This document shows, piece by piece, positions 48,687 to 61,240 of a stretch of 64,000 nucleotides of DNA. The first letter of the stretch is position 1. Each line of letters starts with the position of its first letter. This DNA is from Antedon mediterranea. Lineage: Eukaryota; Echinodermata; Crinoidea; Comatulida; Antedonidae. The notes beneath the pieces are model-generated. The model did not search any database. It was not told the DNA's origin and saw only the letters and a program-made list of their open reading frames with translations. Made by a program: the position numbers and the translations under genes. The stretch spans positions 4,498,922-4,562,921 of the forward strand of contig NC_092678.1 of the NCBI RefSeq assembly GCF_964355755.1, given 5' to 3'.

Positions 48687-51600
48687 CTATGAAGAAACAA
48701 GCGGCGGTTGTTGGTGCCCGCCGACGTGCTTTGGCGACGACGGTGGAGAAGGTTTCGTTGACTTATCTACAGTTTCTTTAATTTGATTCCATTTATCGCC
48801 TAAAGCTTTTGCAAAATGATCGTCTACTGAGCCGGTGATCGATAGATTCTTGGCGATATCTGGAGATGTTGAGGGCGACGTCGATATTGCATTGTTGTAA
48901 TCTTTTCCTAAACTTCTGCGGAAGTGTTCTTCAATTGATGGATCACAACCACCTGGGAGAAAAAAAAAGTAGTTTGGTAACTTGTAACAAACTACTGTAG
49001 TTGCTGAAAATAGAAACTCTCTTAAAAGGTCCCAAATACCAGACTTTCCAGAAAACCAGATATACTCTATTAGACCGGCAAGAGTATCCGGTATTTTAGA
49101 GAATTTACTGAATTGTGTTTTGACTAAACTGACAAATTTGTAATGTTCTTCCAGAATTTTTTGAATTGTATCAAGGCACTGGATTTGGACAGTTTTCCAG
49201 TGGATGGCGGCGCATCCAGAATGTTGAAAAAAAGAGAGCGGAGAGCCTAAAACTTTGCATTGAAATTTTGGAAATTTAGAGACAGTCTAGCCAAATGAAT
49301 CTTATCGTCTTTACCTGAGGCAAATGATAACTGACCTGTGTTAATCATCGTTTACAAATGCCTCGGATTCTTCAAACTCTCTGAAATATTTTGTACATTT
49401 TTTAAGCCACATCAAGCTGTGATTGGCTTCTTATTTCAATATCAAATATGTATAATATTGGCTAATTTATTCATGATGTTACTAACTGTTTATTGTTTGT
49501 TTAACTTAGGCAAAAAGTTATCGAGATTCAATTTCTTACTTTTAGTTGTGTTGCCACCATTTTGAATAATTAGTTCAAAAGTTACTGATTAATCTAGGAA
49601 ATATTTGTATTTTTTTCTATTTCAGATAGAAAAAAAATTGCTTAGTTTTTTAATTTATATTACTGATTTATATTATAATGAACATTAATTCTAAACTGCC
49701 CGGTGATATACTGAAATTTAATTAAATAATTTGAAACGATAAAGATGAGGAAATCTGTAAGAATGAGAAAAAGTCGCCCCAACCGAGACTCGAACTCGGA
49801 CCGCCTGCTTGATATGCAGATGTCGTAACCATTAGACCACTGGGGCTTTTCATGGTATTGTTCAAACTCGATTGGATAGCGACTCTTTAACATTCTCGGC
49901 GTGGTACGGCGGAACAGCACTGTTAGAGTTAAACTAGACTGCAATAATACAGAATAAATATTTGTCTGATACAGATAGATACAGTAGCCAAAGTAGTACA
50001 TAATGTTAATTTAGCTTAGTTAGGGCATTTAAAAGATGCAATAAAATGTAAAAATTCTTAACACATATTTTAGAATTTATGTTTCAAACAGCTAGAAGGT
50101 TGAAATGCTATGGGGCATAATTTGATGCCATAAAATATGACATTGCAAATATGTATTTATTGCAACCACCACCACCACCAAGCTGCTTGCTAGGGAGCTC
50201 AACAGCAGATTTGATGGATTAACTCAAGTAACAGAACAACACTTATAGCTTTGTGTGGGGTATGTTACCATGGCAACATATATTCCAGCTGGCCCTAAGG
50301 GTGAAATAATGGCAGGCAATCAAAGAAAGGTTATACAATACGGATTACAGGTCAGAATCCAAAATACAACTAAAAATGAGATCTAACGGCAGGTAGTTCT
50401 GCAAACAAATTTAATATAATCACGATTTGTCAATATGCCTGTTAAAAATAAACCAAACCGTCAAAAATGTGTTTAGGCTTCAAATTACAATCTTGGTATT
50501 TTTAAATCGCAGACTTGGCAGAATTTCAAATGTTGATTTTTATGTTCTTCATATCTCGCAATTTTTACATAAACACTTTTGCAGATTCATTTCCTCTAGA
50601 ATGTTTAATTAAATTACTAAAGTGATCGTTAATGTCATTTTCATTTCAGGGTGGCCCAATCAGATCCTAATTAGCCATTAAAAAAAATGTGATATGATTG
50701 AAACATTCTTCAGGAAATTATAGGAAACAAATTGAGAAACTTTTTTTGGACTTATTTATTCTTTAATAATAATGTGAAGGCATAATCAAATTTTCTAGAC
50801 AACTTTTGTATTGTTTATAATTAATGAAAAGCTAGTGAATTTGTATGTAGGACTAAATGTACAATAATGTATAATGTTATGACATATTAATTTAACAAAT
50901 TCAGTTTTATTCGGTTTTTAATTTATTCATAGCAATAATTTCAAGTACCTGCTGAAGTTGTTTCTCTTCTCAAACTACTACTATTTAATGTCGCTCCATT
51001 TTTCCTCAAGAACGTTCTACTAATTTCTTCTCTGTGTTGGGGTGGCGCTACAGCAATCACTGACGGCCTCAACTGTTTCGGTTGATCTGAGGGAGGATGA
51101 TACATAGGGGGCGGTGTCCATGTTCGTAACATTGGTGTGATGAGAGCTGTTGCCGACACTTCGGGTACTGATATGTCACTAGGAACAGGTAAATCTAACT
51201 TCATTGTTGATATAACCCTGTGGACAGACAATACAATACAATTAAGAAATATTTATTCATACATTTTAGATTAAAAACAATGATTCATGCACAATGTGGA
51301 GGTGACAAAAACGAACTTTCTGATTTCAAACATTAATTTATTAGAAATATTGTTTATATTAAAGAATTTAAAATGTTCCCCATCATACTATAAAATATTA
51401 GAGTAAACTTCATAGTCTGCTTTGTATTAATATCTACTTTTAGTTTTTATCTCTGTTAAATAATTCTGCTAACATTAACAACACTTGATATCTCTGAATG
51501 CCTAATTTAATTTCAATCAACAATGTTGTGAAATGGGACCTCTGCTGACCTCCAGGGTATAGGTCTTGATCTTGACCAGCTCGGTCAGCTGGGGTCACTG

Positions 51601-54600
51601 AAAGATGAGCAAGCCTGTTTGATCATAACTTTGACAAGTTTTGTATCTAGGCTTAATTATGTTCCTCCCATGAGGGGTACTGAGGTGAGGAACGTGGCAC
51701 ATTGCTTAATCAGACCTGCCAACAGAAATTAGCAAGTTGTTCCCTGTTTTCAATTTTGTTCGATGGGTGTTTGTCCAAGAAAGGGTAACCGATATTACAC
51801 ACACTGTTTCCAAAATTGTACTGCGCAATAGTCAATAAGTCTACTAAGTACTAAGTGTATTGTTAATAAACTGTCAAAAGTTTAAGAAAAGTCTTGTAAA
51901 GCTGAAGATGAGAACTAGCATCTCTCTTTACCAAAACATCAAATAATACTTTGAAAATTTCATTCATAAACAAAATTTAAAAAAATGTTAATGAAAAAAA
52001 AAATTCTTTTTTATAATCACAGGTTTTAGAGCTCCCTGTTTCAAGTTCAAGAAATTGCTTTGACAACAAATTCATTAGGTCAAAAATGGTCAGTAATGAT
52101 TATTTACATTTTTGAACTCTAACTGCATACTCCCTCTTTAACGCCAGATGGAGTAGGTTTCTTTTATTCACTCATAAAATATGATTTATTTATACTATTT
52201 TTAAATACTGTGTATTGATAGATCCAATTGCCTACTGCAGTTAGGGCAATAACACCAACAGAGCAAAAATGTTAAACTGGTCAGGTATTTTTCAGTTGTT
52301 TGCTGTGTGATTCCAGACTGTGCCTTGCGGCTAAATAACACTAATTGCATTGTAGTATTCATCAAGGTCATTTACAAATATGTCCCATAGCCACACTGAC
52401 CACACATTTTATGAAAGTGATGTAATTTTAGATTTTAATGACAAATATTTTTAGAACAGCCAGGTCAGTTTTGCTTTGGCACTTCTTCTTCTTCAAGTTA
52501 CTGTACAATCTTACAATTTTAACCATCTTTGTTAAGTAATTTTCAATTCAAAATATTCAATTTACAGTAAATGCAAAATTTTACTGAGATTACTTTATTA
52601 CTAGAAGTATCTACTAAATAAGTTAAAGTATTAGTTCTGGTAGGATTAACTAATTTTTGTCAGAAAACCGCAAATATTAGAGAAGTATTTGAAGACAATG
52701 CTGTTGATTGTTGATTGGAATTGAATTTGACAGGAAATAGGAATGTGGTGTCTAATTCTATTCTTGTAAAATCTCAGTCTGCTATTTTAGATTTATTGTT
52801 CGTTGATTGTCATCGAGGGAAAACAAATCTATTGAGTCATTCTATTCAAAGAGTGTTGTTTGTTTGAAGTTTCTTTGGTTTTTAGAGTGTAAACACCTAG
52901 TTTATAGTTAATCTACTTTTGACTAATTTATGCTTTCTGATCAAAAATAATAAAAACTCAATATATAATATTTCTGGGAAAAAACTAAAATGCTTTTTTA
53001 CGACACTTTTAGTTATGGGATAATACTGTAGGTAACGTGTTAATTCATCAGGCACATGCAAGTATCATTGTTTCCTGCTTCCAGGCTCCTTGCAGTTTTC
53101 GAAGATTTTAGGTCCCGACAACGACTAATCATCACGAATCAAAACTCCCTTTTTAAAATTGAACGATACATGGAAAGAAGGAAACTTTTTGCAACGAAAT
53201 AACATGAGTGTAAAAAAACCCTAAATGCTAAAAATAAAGTAGCACATCATTTGGGTGATGGTATGAGTACAATGAAGCATTGAACTGTACACGCCACCGT
53301 CCACTTATGGGATTACATGACTCACTTGAGATCAAACTAGCAGAGGTCAAATGTCACCGAGCTTGCGGTTTACATGTCTAGCAATGTTTTTTTGCTTAGG
53401 GGGATACTGCTGCTCATCCCGAACATTATACATCTAAAATTATTTAATTTCTGGTGAACTAGTTTTTGTTGGATAATCTGTTTAATAAATACATTTGTGA
53501 ATTGAATAATGTATACACTTCAGTACATAAATCTAATTGGCTTAAAGAATGTAATATTATTTTCAGTGCCTCTATTAAATGATCCGGCAACTAAATTCTT
53601 GGTATAGTCACTAATATGTCAAGTACCATGTAGCTATATTTAATGACGGTTCAACCTGACATATGTCCTTCTTCATCTAGATAAAAAAAAGCAATTTAGC
53701 GTTGATTAGTAATTCATCTCCTGACTTGAATTTTGCAGATTCTTGAGATTCTATGGCATCTTTAAACCATCTGAATGCAGCTATCTAGTGAATGCAAACG
53801 ATATAATCAAACCACTCTCATTGTTTAAGTTTAATTCTATGTGGCAATTCAGACTAATTGCGTGGGTTAAATATTTTGTCATGTGTACCTCATCATTCCA
53901 TAGTTTTTACTTAATAAATTTGTTTTTGTCTTCCAACACAATATTACCCTGGAAGACATGAGCGGGGGGAGTCACCCAGCATCATTAGTTATCCACACTT
54001 CGGCAGGTAACTCCTTTTATTTTGATTTGTTTTGTAATTGTAAAAGTGTTTTATTCTTACGTTTGTGTTCCCATGCATCTTGTATTTCCTGGCGAGCCTC
54101 TAAAATGACTATCATCAAACTTGAGGGCTTGTGTTAATTCCCTTCGTTCCGTGCTTCGTCTGTGTCTATTTAGCCTCGTAGGTAGTTCTTTTGGTGAATC
54201 TGACCTTAGGTCATGTCTGATGGTTGGATCTCCTGTAAATATAGTAAAAAGGTAAAAGTAAGTGCTGGAGGAAAATATATAGAAAAGTTTTATTCTCTCA
54301 TGTATGTAAATTAATGAAATGTGAGTATTATAATAAAAGTCAGAGAGAGTCCCTTCTGGTACTAGTTACTAGTCAAGTTGAAAGGTGAAAAAGTTTGTTC
54401 CTGAATATCACATCCTCAGGTCTTGGCAATAGCTGTTTTCAAAACACAGATATCGTAAATCTTTGTGTCGTTGAACCGGCACATGAGAGAATGCAGAAAA
54501 TGATTTTGTAACAAAACCGACTGTGTGTTTGTCTTCATGCATCTAATTGCGCTTTTCTAGAATTGCACCCAACACCAAATATTTCCAGTTACAACTAAAA

Positions 54601-57600
54601 CTGTTATTAAAGCTAAATTGTTATACGGTTTTATTTAACACGCAGATAATACAAGAATGTGCTGGAACTTTAATGTAATGTTTTTGAGGAAACAAAAGAT
54701 GTGATTGAATTTTGTTTATTTTGAAAGTAAATCCAAATAGTAAATTGGATGTTCTAGCACCCGACCACCCATTTTTTTAAATAGTTTTTTTTTTTAAATT
54801 ACCATTTTAACACCTGTTCTTTTGACAAACAATTTCCAAGAAATTCTACTAAAAATGATGAATGAACAAAATTATTAAACACATTTTTTATCACTGATGG
54901 ATGAGTACCTGGCCATGTTTGTTTTTTTATGAATATGCCTCCTGTAAATTCTATTTCTTGCTTTATTTGTATAAATGTAAATTCAAAGATGATGATAAAT
55001 TTCTAGATGATAATGTATTGATGCTGGCTTGTCATAATCATTTATCATCTATTTGAAGTTTCTTTTTCTTTAACTACATTCCATGAGTTGTCCTTCTTTC
55101 CTGCTGTAACTACATGTAATTACATTGCTATTATACTTGTAAACAATTTAATACCATAAATATGTACATTTATAAAAACACACAGATGTATTTACTCGGT
55201 TGCTTGCAAGTTATCAAGTTTGTGTTTACTTCTCACTTAGATATGACAAATATGTCAGCACTAAGGATTCCCTGCTTAGTCTTAGAAACATTAACCTCAT
55301 CAATTACCGAAGAATCAGTTGTACGTACGACGGTTATGTTCGTGATCGTCTTACGCCGCGGTCTTACACCGCGCAGTGATAATATACAACGACGAGTCAC
55401 CTAGATATCTTAGATTAGTATCCAGCTAGGTCTAGGATTGGTCGGTATGAAGTAGTATTCTTCAGTGCAGTCTTCAGGCCACTTTCCCACGCTTTCTGAT
55501 GTTCAAGGTATGTGGGTTATTTGAGGTATGGCTGGATGGGACAAATTCAATTTGCTCTAGTGCTGTAGTCGTTAATATTAAGGAGAACCATGGATGAAAG
55601 TTCTTGAATTTGTTGACAGAATTTATGGGGCTTTTATGTTTCAAGATCAAAAGTGAATCATAAAGAACATGATAGAGAGGGTCATCACCCCCAACGAACT
55701 GTAGGATATGTTTATGTTCGACATAAACAATGTAGGCTTATATGTTGTCAAATGCTGATAAACAAGGAGAGCAAAACTACATTAACGAAGTTAAAAAATT
55801 AAATCAGAAAATGAAAACTATTGCAACAAATAATTGTATGACACAACAGAATAGTATAATTTGGTCAATACGGTGGTAATACATTGTAGTATTTAAATAA
55901 TAAACATAATTTGTACATACAACGTTGACAGTCATTCTACAGTAATAACATCTAAAAAATCAGATTGTTAATAAACAATCAAATTTATCACTTTTTTTGG
56001 CAGAAATGCTCCTTATAACAAACACCTGTTAGAAACTTCCTGTTTGACTGGTTTCCTCAAAAACTCAAATTACAAGTTTACAAAAGTATTTCCATACATA
56101 TTATAAATCTCTTTAAATTACAGTTTAGAAGATGAAGTTTTTCTGAGAGGCTATGGAGGAGCTGACTTTCTTTTTTGTATAGAAAATTGAAATTACACTA
56201 CACTATGATCTTTTCAATATAGTTAACACTCGTCTCCAAATCAAGTCTACTTTGGGAAGAAAAAACTTGGATTTCCTGATTACATTATTTTTTAATTAAA
56301 AGAATTGTGACCATACTGTACATGTCAATTCTGGTATATAATGCCATCTGCTTATCAGACCTCTCAAAAACTGATTTAGTACAGTAACACAAGAGTATAC
56401 GTTTTCAAAGTTCATGCATTTTGTAGTAGTTTAAACTTTATTTTTAATTTTTATAAATTAATTGTACTTGATGTATATTTTAAGTTCTTATGCCGATTTT
56501 TCACTAGGCGAATATGTTTGCACAGACAAAAGCATCAGCTTATACACATGCGTAGAGAGGGACAATTCGGAAGATGGAAGCATATTAAATATGCATGCGT
56601 ATGAGCTGAGGCTTTCGATTGGCACGAACAAATTCGCCTGTAGTGGAAAACAGGCTTAAAGTAGGACGATGCGTAACCTTCTTAAAATTGCCAACTGATG
56701 TTCGTTAACAACATTGATTAGTCTTTGATGGATGACAGTTGATGAGGACACCCATAGGGGACATTATGAAAGGGTAAGTTGCAATTTGATATTAAACTTA
56801 ATATCATTATCATCAATCAATAATAGTAAGAATGATGTTATGAGGAATGTATTTCATTTATTTATTCAGACTGGACATAAATTGCTTAGCAATCAATTCA
56901 CTCTTTGTATGAGAGTATGGTCTTCAACAGTGATTGTTTATACACATCCTATCACCTTTCACCTACATTTCATATCGTCTCTCGCCCACATTTTCATATC
57001 ATCTCTTGCCCACATTTTCAGTATATCGCCTCTAAAATTTCCCTATTAGATACCTCATACTCGTATTTCTTTCATCATGTATTTTACATCACCACAATAT
57101 CCTAGTCTTTCATTTTTTTATTTAACTAGATTTTAAAATAACTACAGACAGGGCCGTGATGTGCCTCTTCTTTGTGATTCTATTCAAGATCACATGATTA
57201 GTACTTCAGTGGCGCTCCGGATACACTCCAAATATTCTTCAATTTTAAATGCGAAAGGGGTACAAATATGCCTTTAGAAATACTTTGATCTATTTGGTGA
57301 AGTTACACAATATATATATAATAACATTTTTTATTTTATATTGCAGTAGGATATGATGCATTATTTGTCACACAAACAAAAACTAGTAATTAAGCCTGTT
57401 CGACCGAACTCCCCTTTTGCCTGAAGTGAACTTTTTGCCTAGAGACCAGCATTGGAAGTAATTGGCCTAACTAGACTAGCCTGAGACGCAATTTTTGCCA
57501 AACCATTCAAATGTTTAGTTTCATCCATCTCCATTTTATACATAAATAAAGTATTGATAAATCCAGTGAGAAAATGTTGGGAACACCTACCTGTAAAATA

Positions 57601-60495
57601 GGCCATATGCAAAGCCACAGGGTTAAATGCACTAGGCACCCTCTGGTATGCCAACGTCTCCATCCTTGATACATCCACCAGCCTCATTAATAACAAAATT
57701 CTCCACAATTATACAAAAAAAATCACTAAAACTACAGCACACACAACTAGACAGTGACTAGGGATTCAAGAGTATAACCCAGGCCAGGCAACTACTGTAC
57801 TCCACTCAAGTTTGTTATCAACTCCTACGACAGGCTCAGCCAATCAGCAACTGGGGAGTCTGACAAGGACACTATAATATGTGGTGTTGTCACTCATGCA
57901 AATTTAGCCAATCGGATTACAGAATTTCATCATGAAAGTTTTGCTAGATGTTGATTGGTTTAGATTTATTGTTTGCCAATTATATTTTGACACAATTTTA
58001 TTTTGCCATCTTAACATTTACCGTAGTAATAAGTTGGGCAAAAGTTATGGTGACCTCTAATTATACAGCTCTCTGAAACGAGACTATCCCTAATTAGCAT
58101 TTCAATTTTAACTTTTAATAAGTAAAAATACTAAATTCTATGGAATTTGGGAGCACAATTATGTTTCTTATTATGAAACTTTCTTTTTCATAAAATATTT
58201 TTCATAAAATGTTTTCTTTTTTTTAATGAGAAATACCAAGTAAGTATGGGTTCAATAGTAAACTATTATTAACATATGTTTACGAATTACTGACATTTTT
58301 TACATAATTCATTTTTACAGGTATACATATAAATTAGTTATATAGGCTCAAATAAAAATACTATAAAAAGTGGAGTAATGCTAAATTACAGTAACTGTAT
58401 TTTATTGTTGACATCAAAACTTCAGTTTCTTCAAAGCCGACAAAAGGGGGCGCTATACATGTTTTTACCAATATCATAATATTTTAGCATCACTATTTAT
58501 TGCCATATGATACTTATAGCATTCTCCACAGCAAAGGAGAGAATAGTACATACTAAATAAACCAATGTGATTTCATAACATTTTTGGAGGAGGTACAGTA
58601 ATAATTCATCTTTTAATTATGATTGCATGACAAGTATTGGTTTGTTTCCATCACGATATCAAAATGTTATTTCAGCTTATTTGTTATTAAGTTTAATCAA
58701 TCAGGCATACCATAGTGTATCATTCCATGATAACGTTATTGTTGATGACAATTTAGATTAAAAAGGGTAACAGATAAATTATTAATATGATTAAAAAGAG
58801 TAACACCATGGATAAATTATTAATATTATGTACTGTATTAGTACAGTAGTAATAGTAGTAGTTTAAGTAGTAAGTAACGTTTTATAAGAAAAATAGTAAC
58901 TTTTTGTGTGAAATCCTAAACACATTAAAAAAAGTATAATGCTGATTCTGGCATATTTTTCAATAAGAATCCATTAGGAAAAGCCAGCTTTTGTCCCAGG
59001 TACTCAAAATTAACTTAAATGTGTTCCGGAAGTAATTACTGTAGCAGGTATGGAACATCCAGAAGCTTCCTTTTGGAATTTTAAAATGAAAATCTAGACA
59101 AGAATTTGAAATATTTGGTTACAAACTGACTAGCAACCTGGATCACTCCCATGGGAGATAATTATGTGGCTAGAAAGATTGCATCCCGAATTCAAAAAAT
59201 TTAAATAATTCTCTGCTTGATACACAGAGTTTTTTTTTAAGTAGATATTCTGGATGTGAAACAAAAATCTAAAAACAGATATTTATATCTAAAATTTTTT
59301 TTCAGGCATGCTACATCCTTCCAAGATTTAGCTTCCCACCTCATCTCCTCAATCATCCTGTTGGTACTTTATAATTTTATACAATTCTGCCTAAATGACA
59401 TTTTTTCCATATGAATCGTGTAAGTATGACAGTAAAACAAATAATGAGGTTACAAATTAACCAAGAATTTGAAACATCTGAATCACATCAGAATGAAGAC
59501 AAAATAATTTAAGGTATTTTTATGATTTCATTTTACGAGACGGATGAGGCCGACATAAAAAGTATCCAGGTAAGGAGTTACCTGGTACACACTAGTATTA
59601 TGTCCAGGTACAAGTGTACCAACTCTAAACATTTTTTTATATCACTTTAGTTAATTGCAGCAACCACCTGGCAAATTAAACAAAGTTTTTGTCATTTTAA
59701 ATATTTTTTTTTCAATCATCTTCACCCACAAGTCACCTTAACATGTTGTGTCTTGAGAACATTTAATTTAAAATAATGTAATGCATGACACCTGATGATT
59801 TGAAAATTACTATAGAGGATGTTTTTAGACATGGCACATTACAGGTGTTGAAATGTAAAGTACTGTAGGAAAAATTAAGTTTAATAGTTATATTTAAATA
59901 ACAAAGGTTGATTAAAAATTATTTTTAATACTATAGTTTCATTTCACAGTGCAGATAATTAAACATGAATCTTAAACAAAAACACAACCAATTTAACAAT
60001 TGTAACTGTAGTTGTAGTTTACAGTACTATGATTGGTTGATTTGAATCCTACTTGGTCAAGAACAACAATGTATTATTAAACCAATGAGCATTCAGCGCC
60101 ACATGCTAACATGCAAATTAGCTCATTTGCATAAAAACAAAAGAACCAATTACAGGGTAAAATCATTTGTCATTTGGCTGTGCATGGGAGTAGATGGTCT
60201 TCTTGGTTTACACACACGGCAAAATTGTTTACACTTCCTCAATAGTTTTATTTGGAAATATATTAGAAGCAAAACTCTGGCAAAATTAAAGGTATGTGAA
60301 TCTTTTTATTGGAAGCATGCAGTTATGTACAGTTTGATTACCGAATTACACCACAAAACCCTTGGTATTGCTCTTACCGGTCCTAGGACTAGGTACATCT
60401 CCATGTTTGCCTTCACCCTCCACATCTTTTGCAATTTTGGTTCCATTGCCAACCATCGATGCTGCAAATGACAGAACATCTAGCGATGTTTCCAT
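48687..60495 (-). CDS. VGLL4: VGLL4, TEAD-binding co-regulator with two TDU motifs
   Basis: Minus-strand exons: 60378-60495 (exon 1A, ATG at 60495), 54061-54232, 50949-51217, 48687-48952; 274 residues. All phases match. Exon 1A opens METSLDVLSFAAS, close to the start of the main vertebrate VGLL4 isoform. The last exon holds both TDU motifs, IEEHFRRSLG and VDDHFAKALG, separated by about 27 residues and linked by SITGS, the vertebrate arrangement. RPSVIAVA in exon 3 resembles the vertebrate RPSVITCA. VGLL4 competes with YAP for TEAD transcription factors in the nucleus and restrains growth in the Hippo pathway (family knowledge). The rest is Pro/Ser-rich and probably disordered. An alternative first exon lies at 57591-57663. 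The gene is convergent with ATG7; the two stop codons are 3.8 kb apart. Confidence 0.92.
49775..49846 (-). tRNA. tRNA gene, anticodon AUC (Asp by codon)
   Basis: In the last VGLL4 intron. Reading the minus strand: acceptor GCCCCAG pairs with TTGGGGC; D arm GTCT-AATGGTTA-CGAC; anticodon stem TCTGC/GCAGG around the loop ATATCAA, so positions 34-36 read ATC; T arm CCGAG-TTCGAGT-CTCGG. The discriminator is G, as in eukaryotic tRNA-Asp. A TTTTT terminator follows within a few bases (ACTTTTTCTC). There is no encoded CCA and no intron. Animal tRNA-Asp normally has GUC, so this may be a functional variant, a pseudogene or a SINE source. Confidence 0.8.
51218..54060 (-). other. VGLL4 intron between exons 2 and 3
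   Basis: 2.8 kb, no gene. A dense group of nuclear-receptor-like half-sites (TGACCT, AGGTCT, TTGACC, CGGTCA, GGGTCA) lies at 51546-51600. Confidence 0.5.
54233..57590 (-). other. VGLL4 intron upstream of exon 2
   Basis: 3.4 kb with no supported exon. Holds MITE family C copy 3 (56489-56657). Confidence 0.5.
56489..56657. mobile_element. MITE family C, copy 3
   Basis: The left end TGCCGATTTTTCACTAGGCG and the right end TTCGCCTGTAGTGGAAAACA are inverted. The interior has one copy of the ACATGCGTAGAGAGGGA segment that is doubled in copy 2. Confidence 0.7.
57591..57663 (-). CDS. VGLL4: VGLL4 alternative first coding exon 1B
   Basis: On the minus strand, ATG at 57663-57661 opens 24 codons (METLAYQRVPSAF, then NPVALHMAYFT) plus one base, then a GTAGGT donor. 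The one-base overhang is the same as that of exon 1A, so both splice in frame to 54061-54232, giving a 259-residue isoform. The frame is open upstream to further Met codons. Three CCAAT boxes lie 180-300 bases upstream. Vertebrate VGLL4 likewise uses alternative first exons. Confidence 0.6.
57840..57958 (-). promoter_or_regulatory. CCAAT-box group upstream of VGLL4 exon 1B
   Basis: CCAAT at 57840-57844 and 57908-57912 and ATTGG at 57954-57958, all within 300 bases of the 1B start codon. It is consistent with a separate promoter; no TATA box stands out. Confidence 0.45.
57964..60030 (-). other. VGLL4 intron between exons 1A and 1B
   Basis: AT-rich with no gene seen. One GGGGGCGCTATA stretch at about 58446 resembles the conserved part of the 171-bp repeats at 6101-6612. 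Confidence 0.4.
60031..60150. promoter_or_regulatory. Octamer palindrome with CCAAT boxes
   Basis: ATGCAAAT and ATTTGCAT face each other across 6 bases at 60111-60132. CCAAT-type motifs lie at about 60033, 60082 and 60146. The module is 230 bases inside the intron after VGLL4 exon 1A. POU-factor control is an inference. Confidence 0.4.
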
Positions 60496-61062
60496 TTCTA
60501 ACCACCTTCAATGAAAGAGGAATACGAAAAAACGTCCACTTTGTAACCACGGTATATTTAATTGTATTGATAAACAAAAAGCTAGGCCCTAGGCTGGATC
60601 AGATCTGCGAACAATACGTCAACAGGTAACAATACACACGAAATACACGTCACTCATTCACCTACCAAGTCCCCTAAAAACACCTTTGTCGCACATACAC
60701 TGACTAACCTACTCATCGTAATTATCTATACAATTCAAGATTTCTTTTGTTTAGCGCTAGTTAATTTAAGAAATTAAACAAATGTGTATTTACCTTACAC
60801 TTTTCTGTTATGATATTAAAATTGGTTGAAGAAATATCCGGAAATTTAGATGGAATATTGCGAATAAATTGCGTTGTGTTCCTTTATCAATCAAACAAGT
60901 TGGTCGGAAAATATGTTTGGAATGAAGGTATGCGTGATTCCAATTTTAAAAGGGGTGGTCATAATATTTAATTATTGTAAATAAATATATTATTTAAAAG
61001 CCTAATAAATATTCAAGAATTGATTAGTCCTGTTATAAGTCGTCAAATATTATAATTTTTCA

Positions 61063-61240
61063 ATCATGTTTACTTGTTCTGTTGAATGATAACAATTTTT
61101 CTTTTGCCAATAACACCCTTTTTGTAATGGTAGCTTCCAGTTTGTCAATAAAGCTTATTTTCAAGAGATTGAGTAAAGGTGAAGGGTCATGTATTAAATC
61201 ACCTATTGGTGCTGCACAATAATAATTTATTCGTTTGTTA
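61063..61240. repeat. Direct repeat, copy 1 of 2
   Basis: Matches 63258-63425 in the same orientation, with AATCATGTTTACTTGTT, TTTGTAATGGTAGCTTCCAG and TTTGTCAATAAA shared. On the minus strand this copy keeps a 68-codon frame; the second copy's frame is broken. Confidence 0.7.

Noticed and set aside
60085-60471. 128-codon plus-strand frame
   Set aside because: It is antisense to VGLL4 exon 1A, which explains part of its openness. The rest has no recognisable domain.
60480-61060. A divergent gene sharing a promoter with VGLL4
   Set aside because: No plus-strand exon with good splice sites or a recognisable product could be found here.
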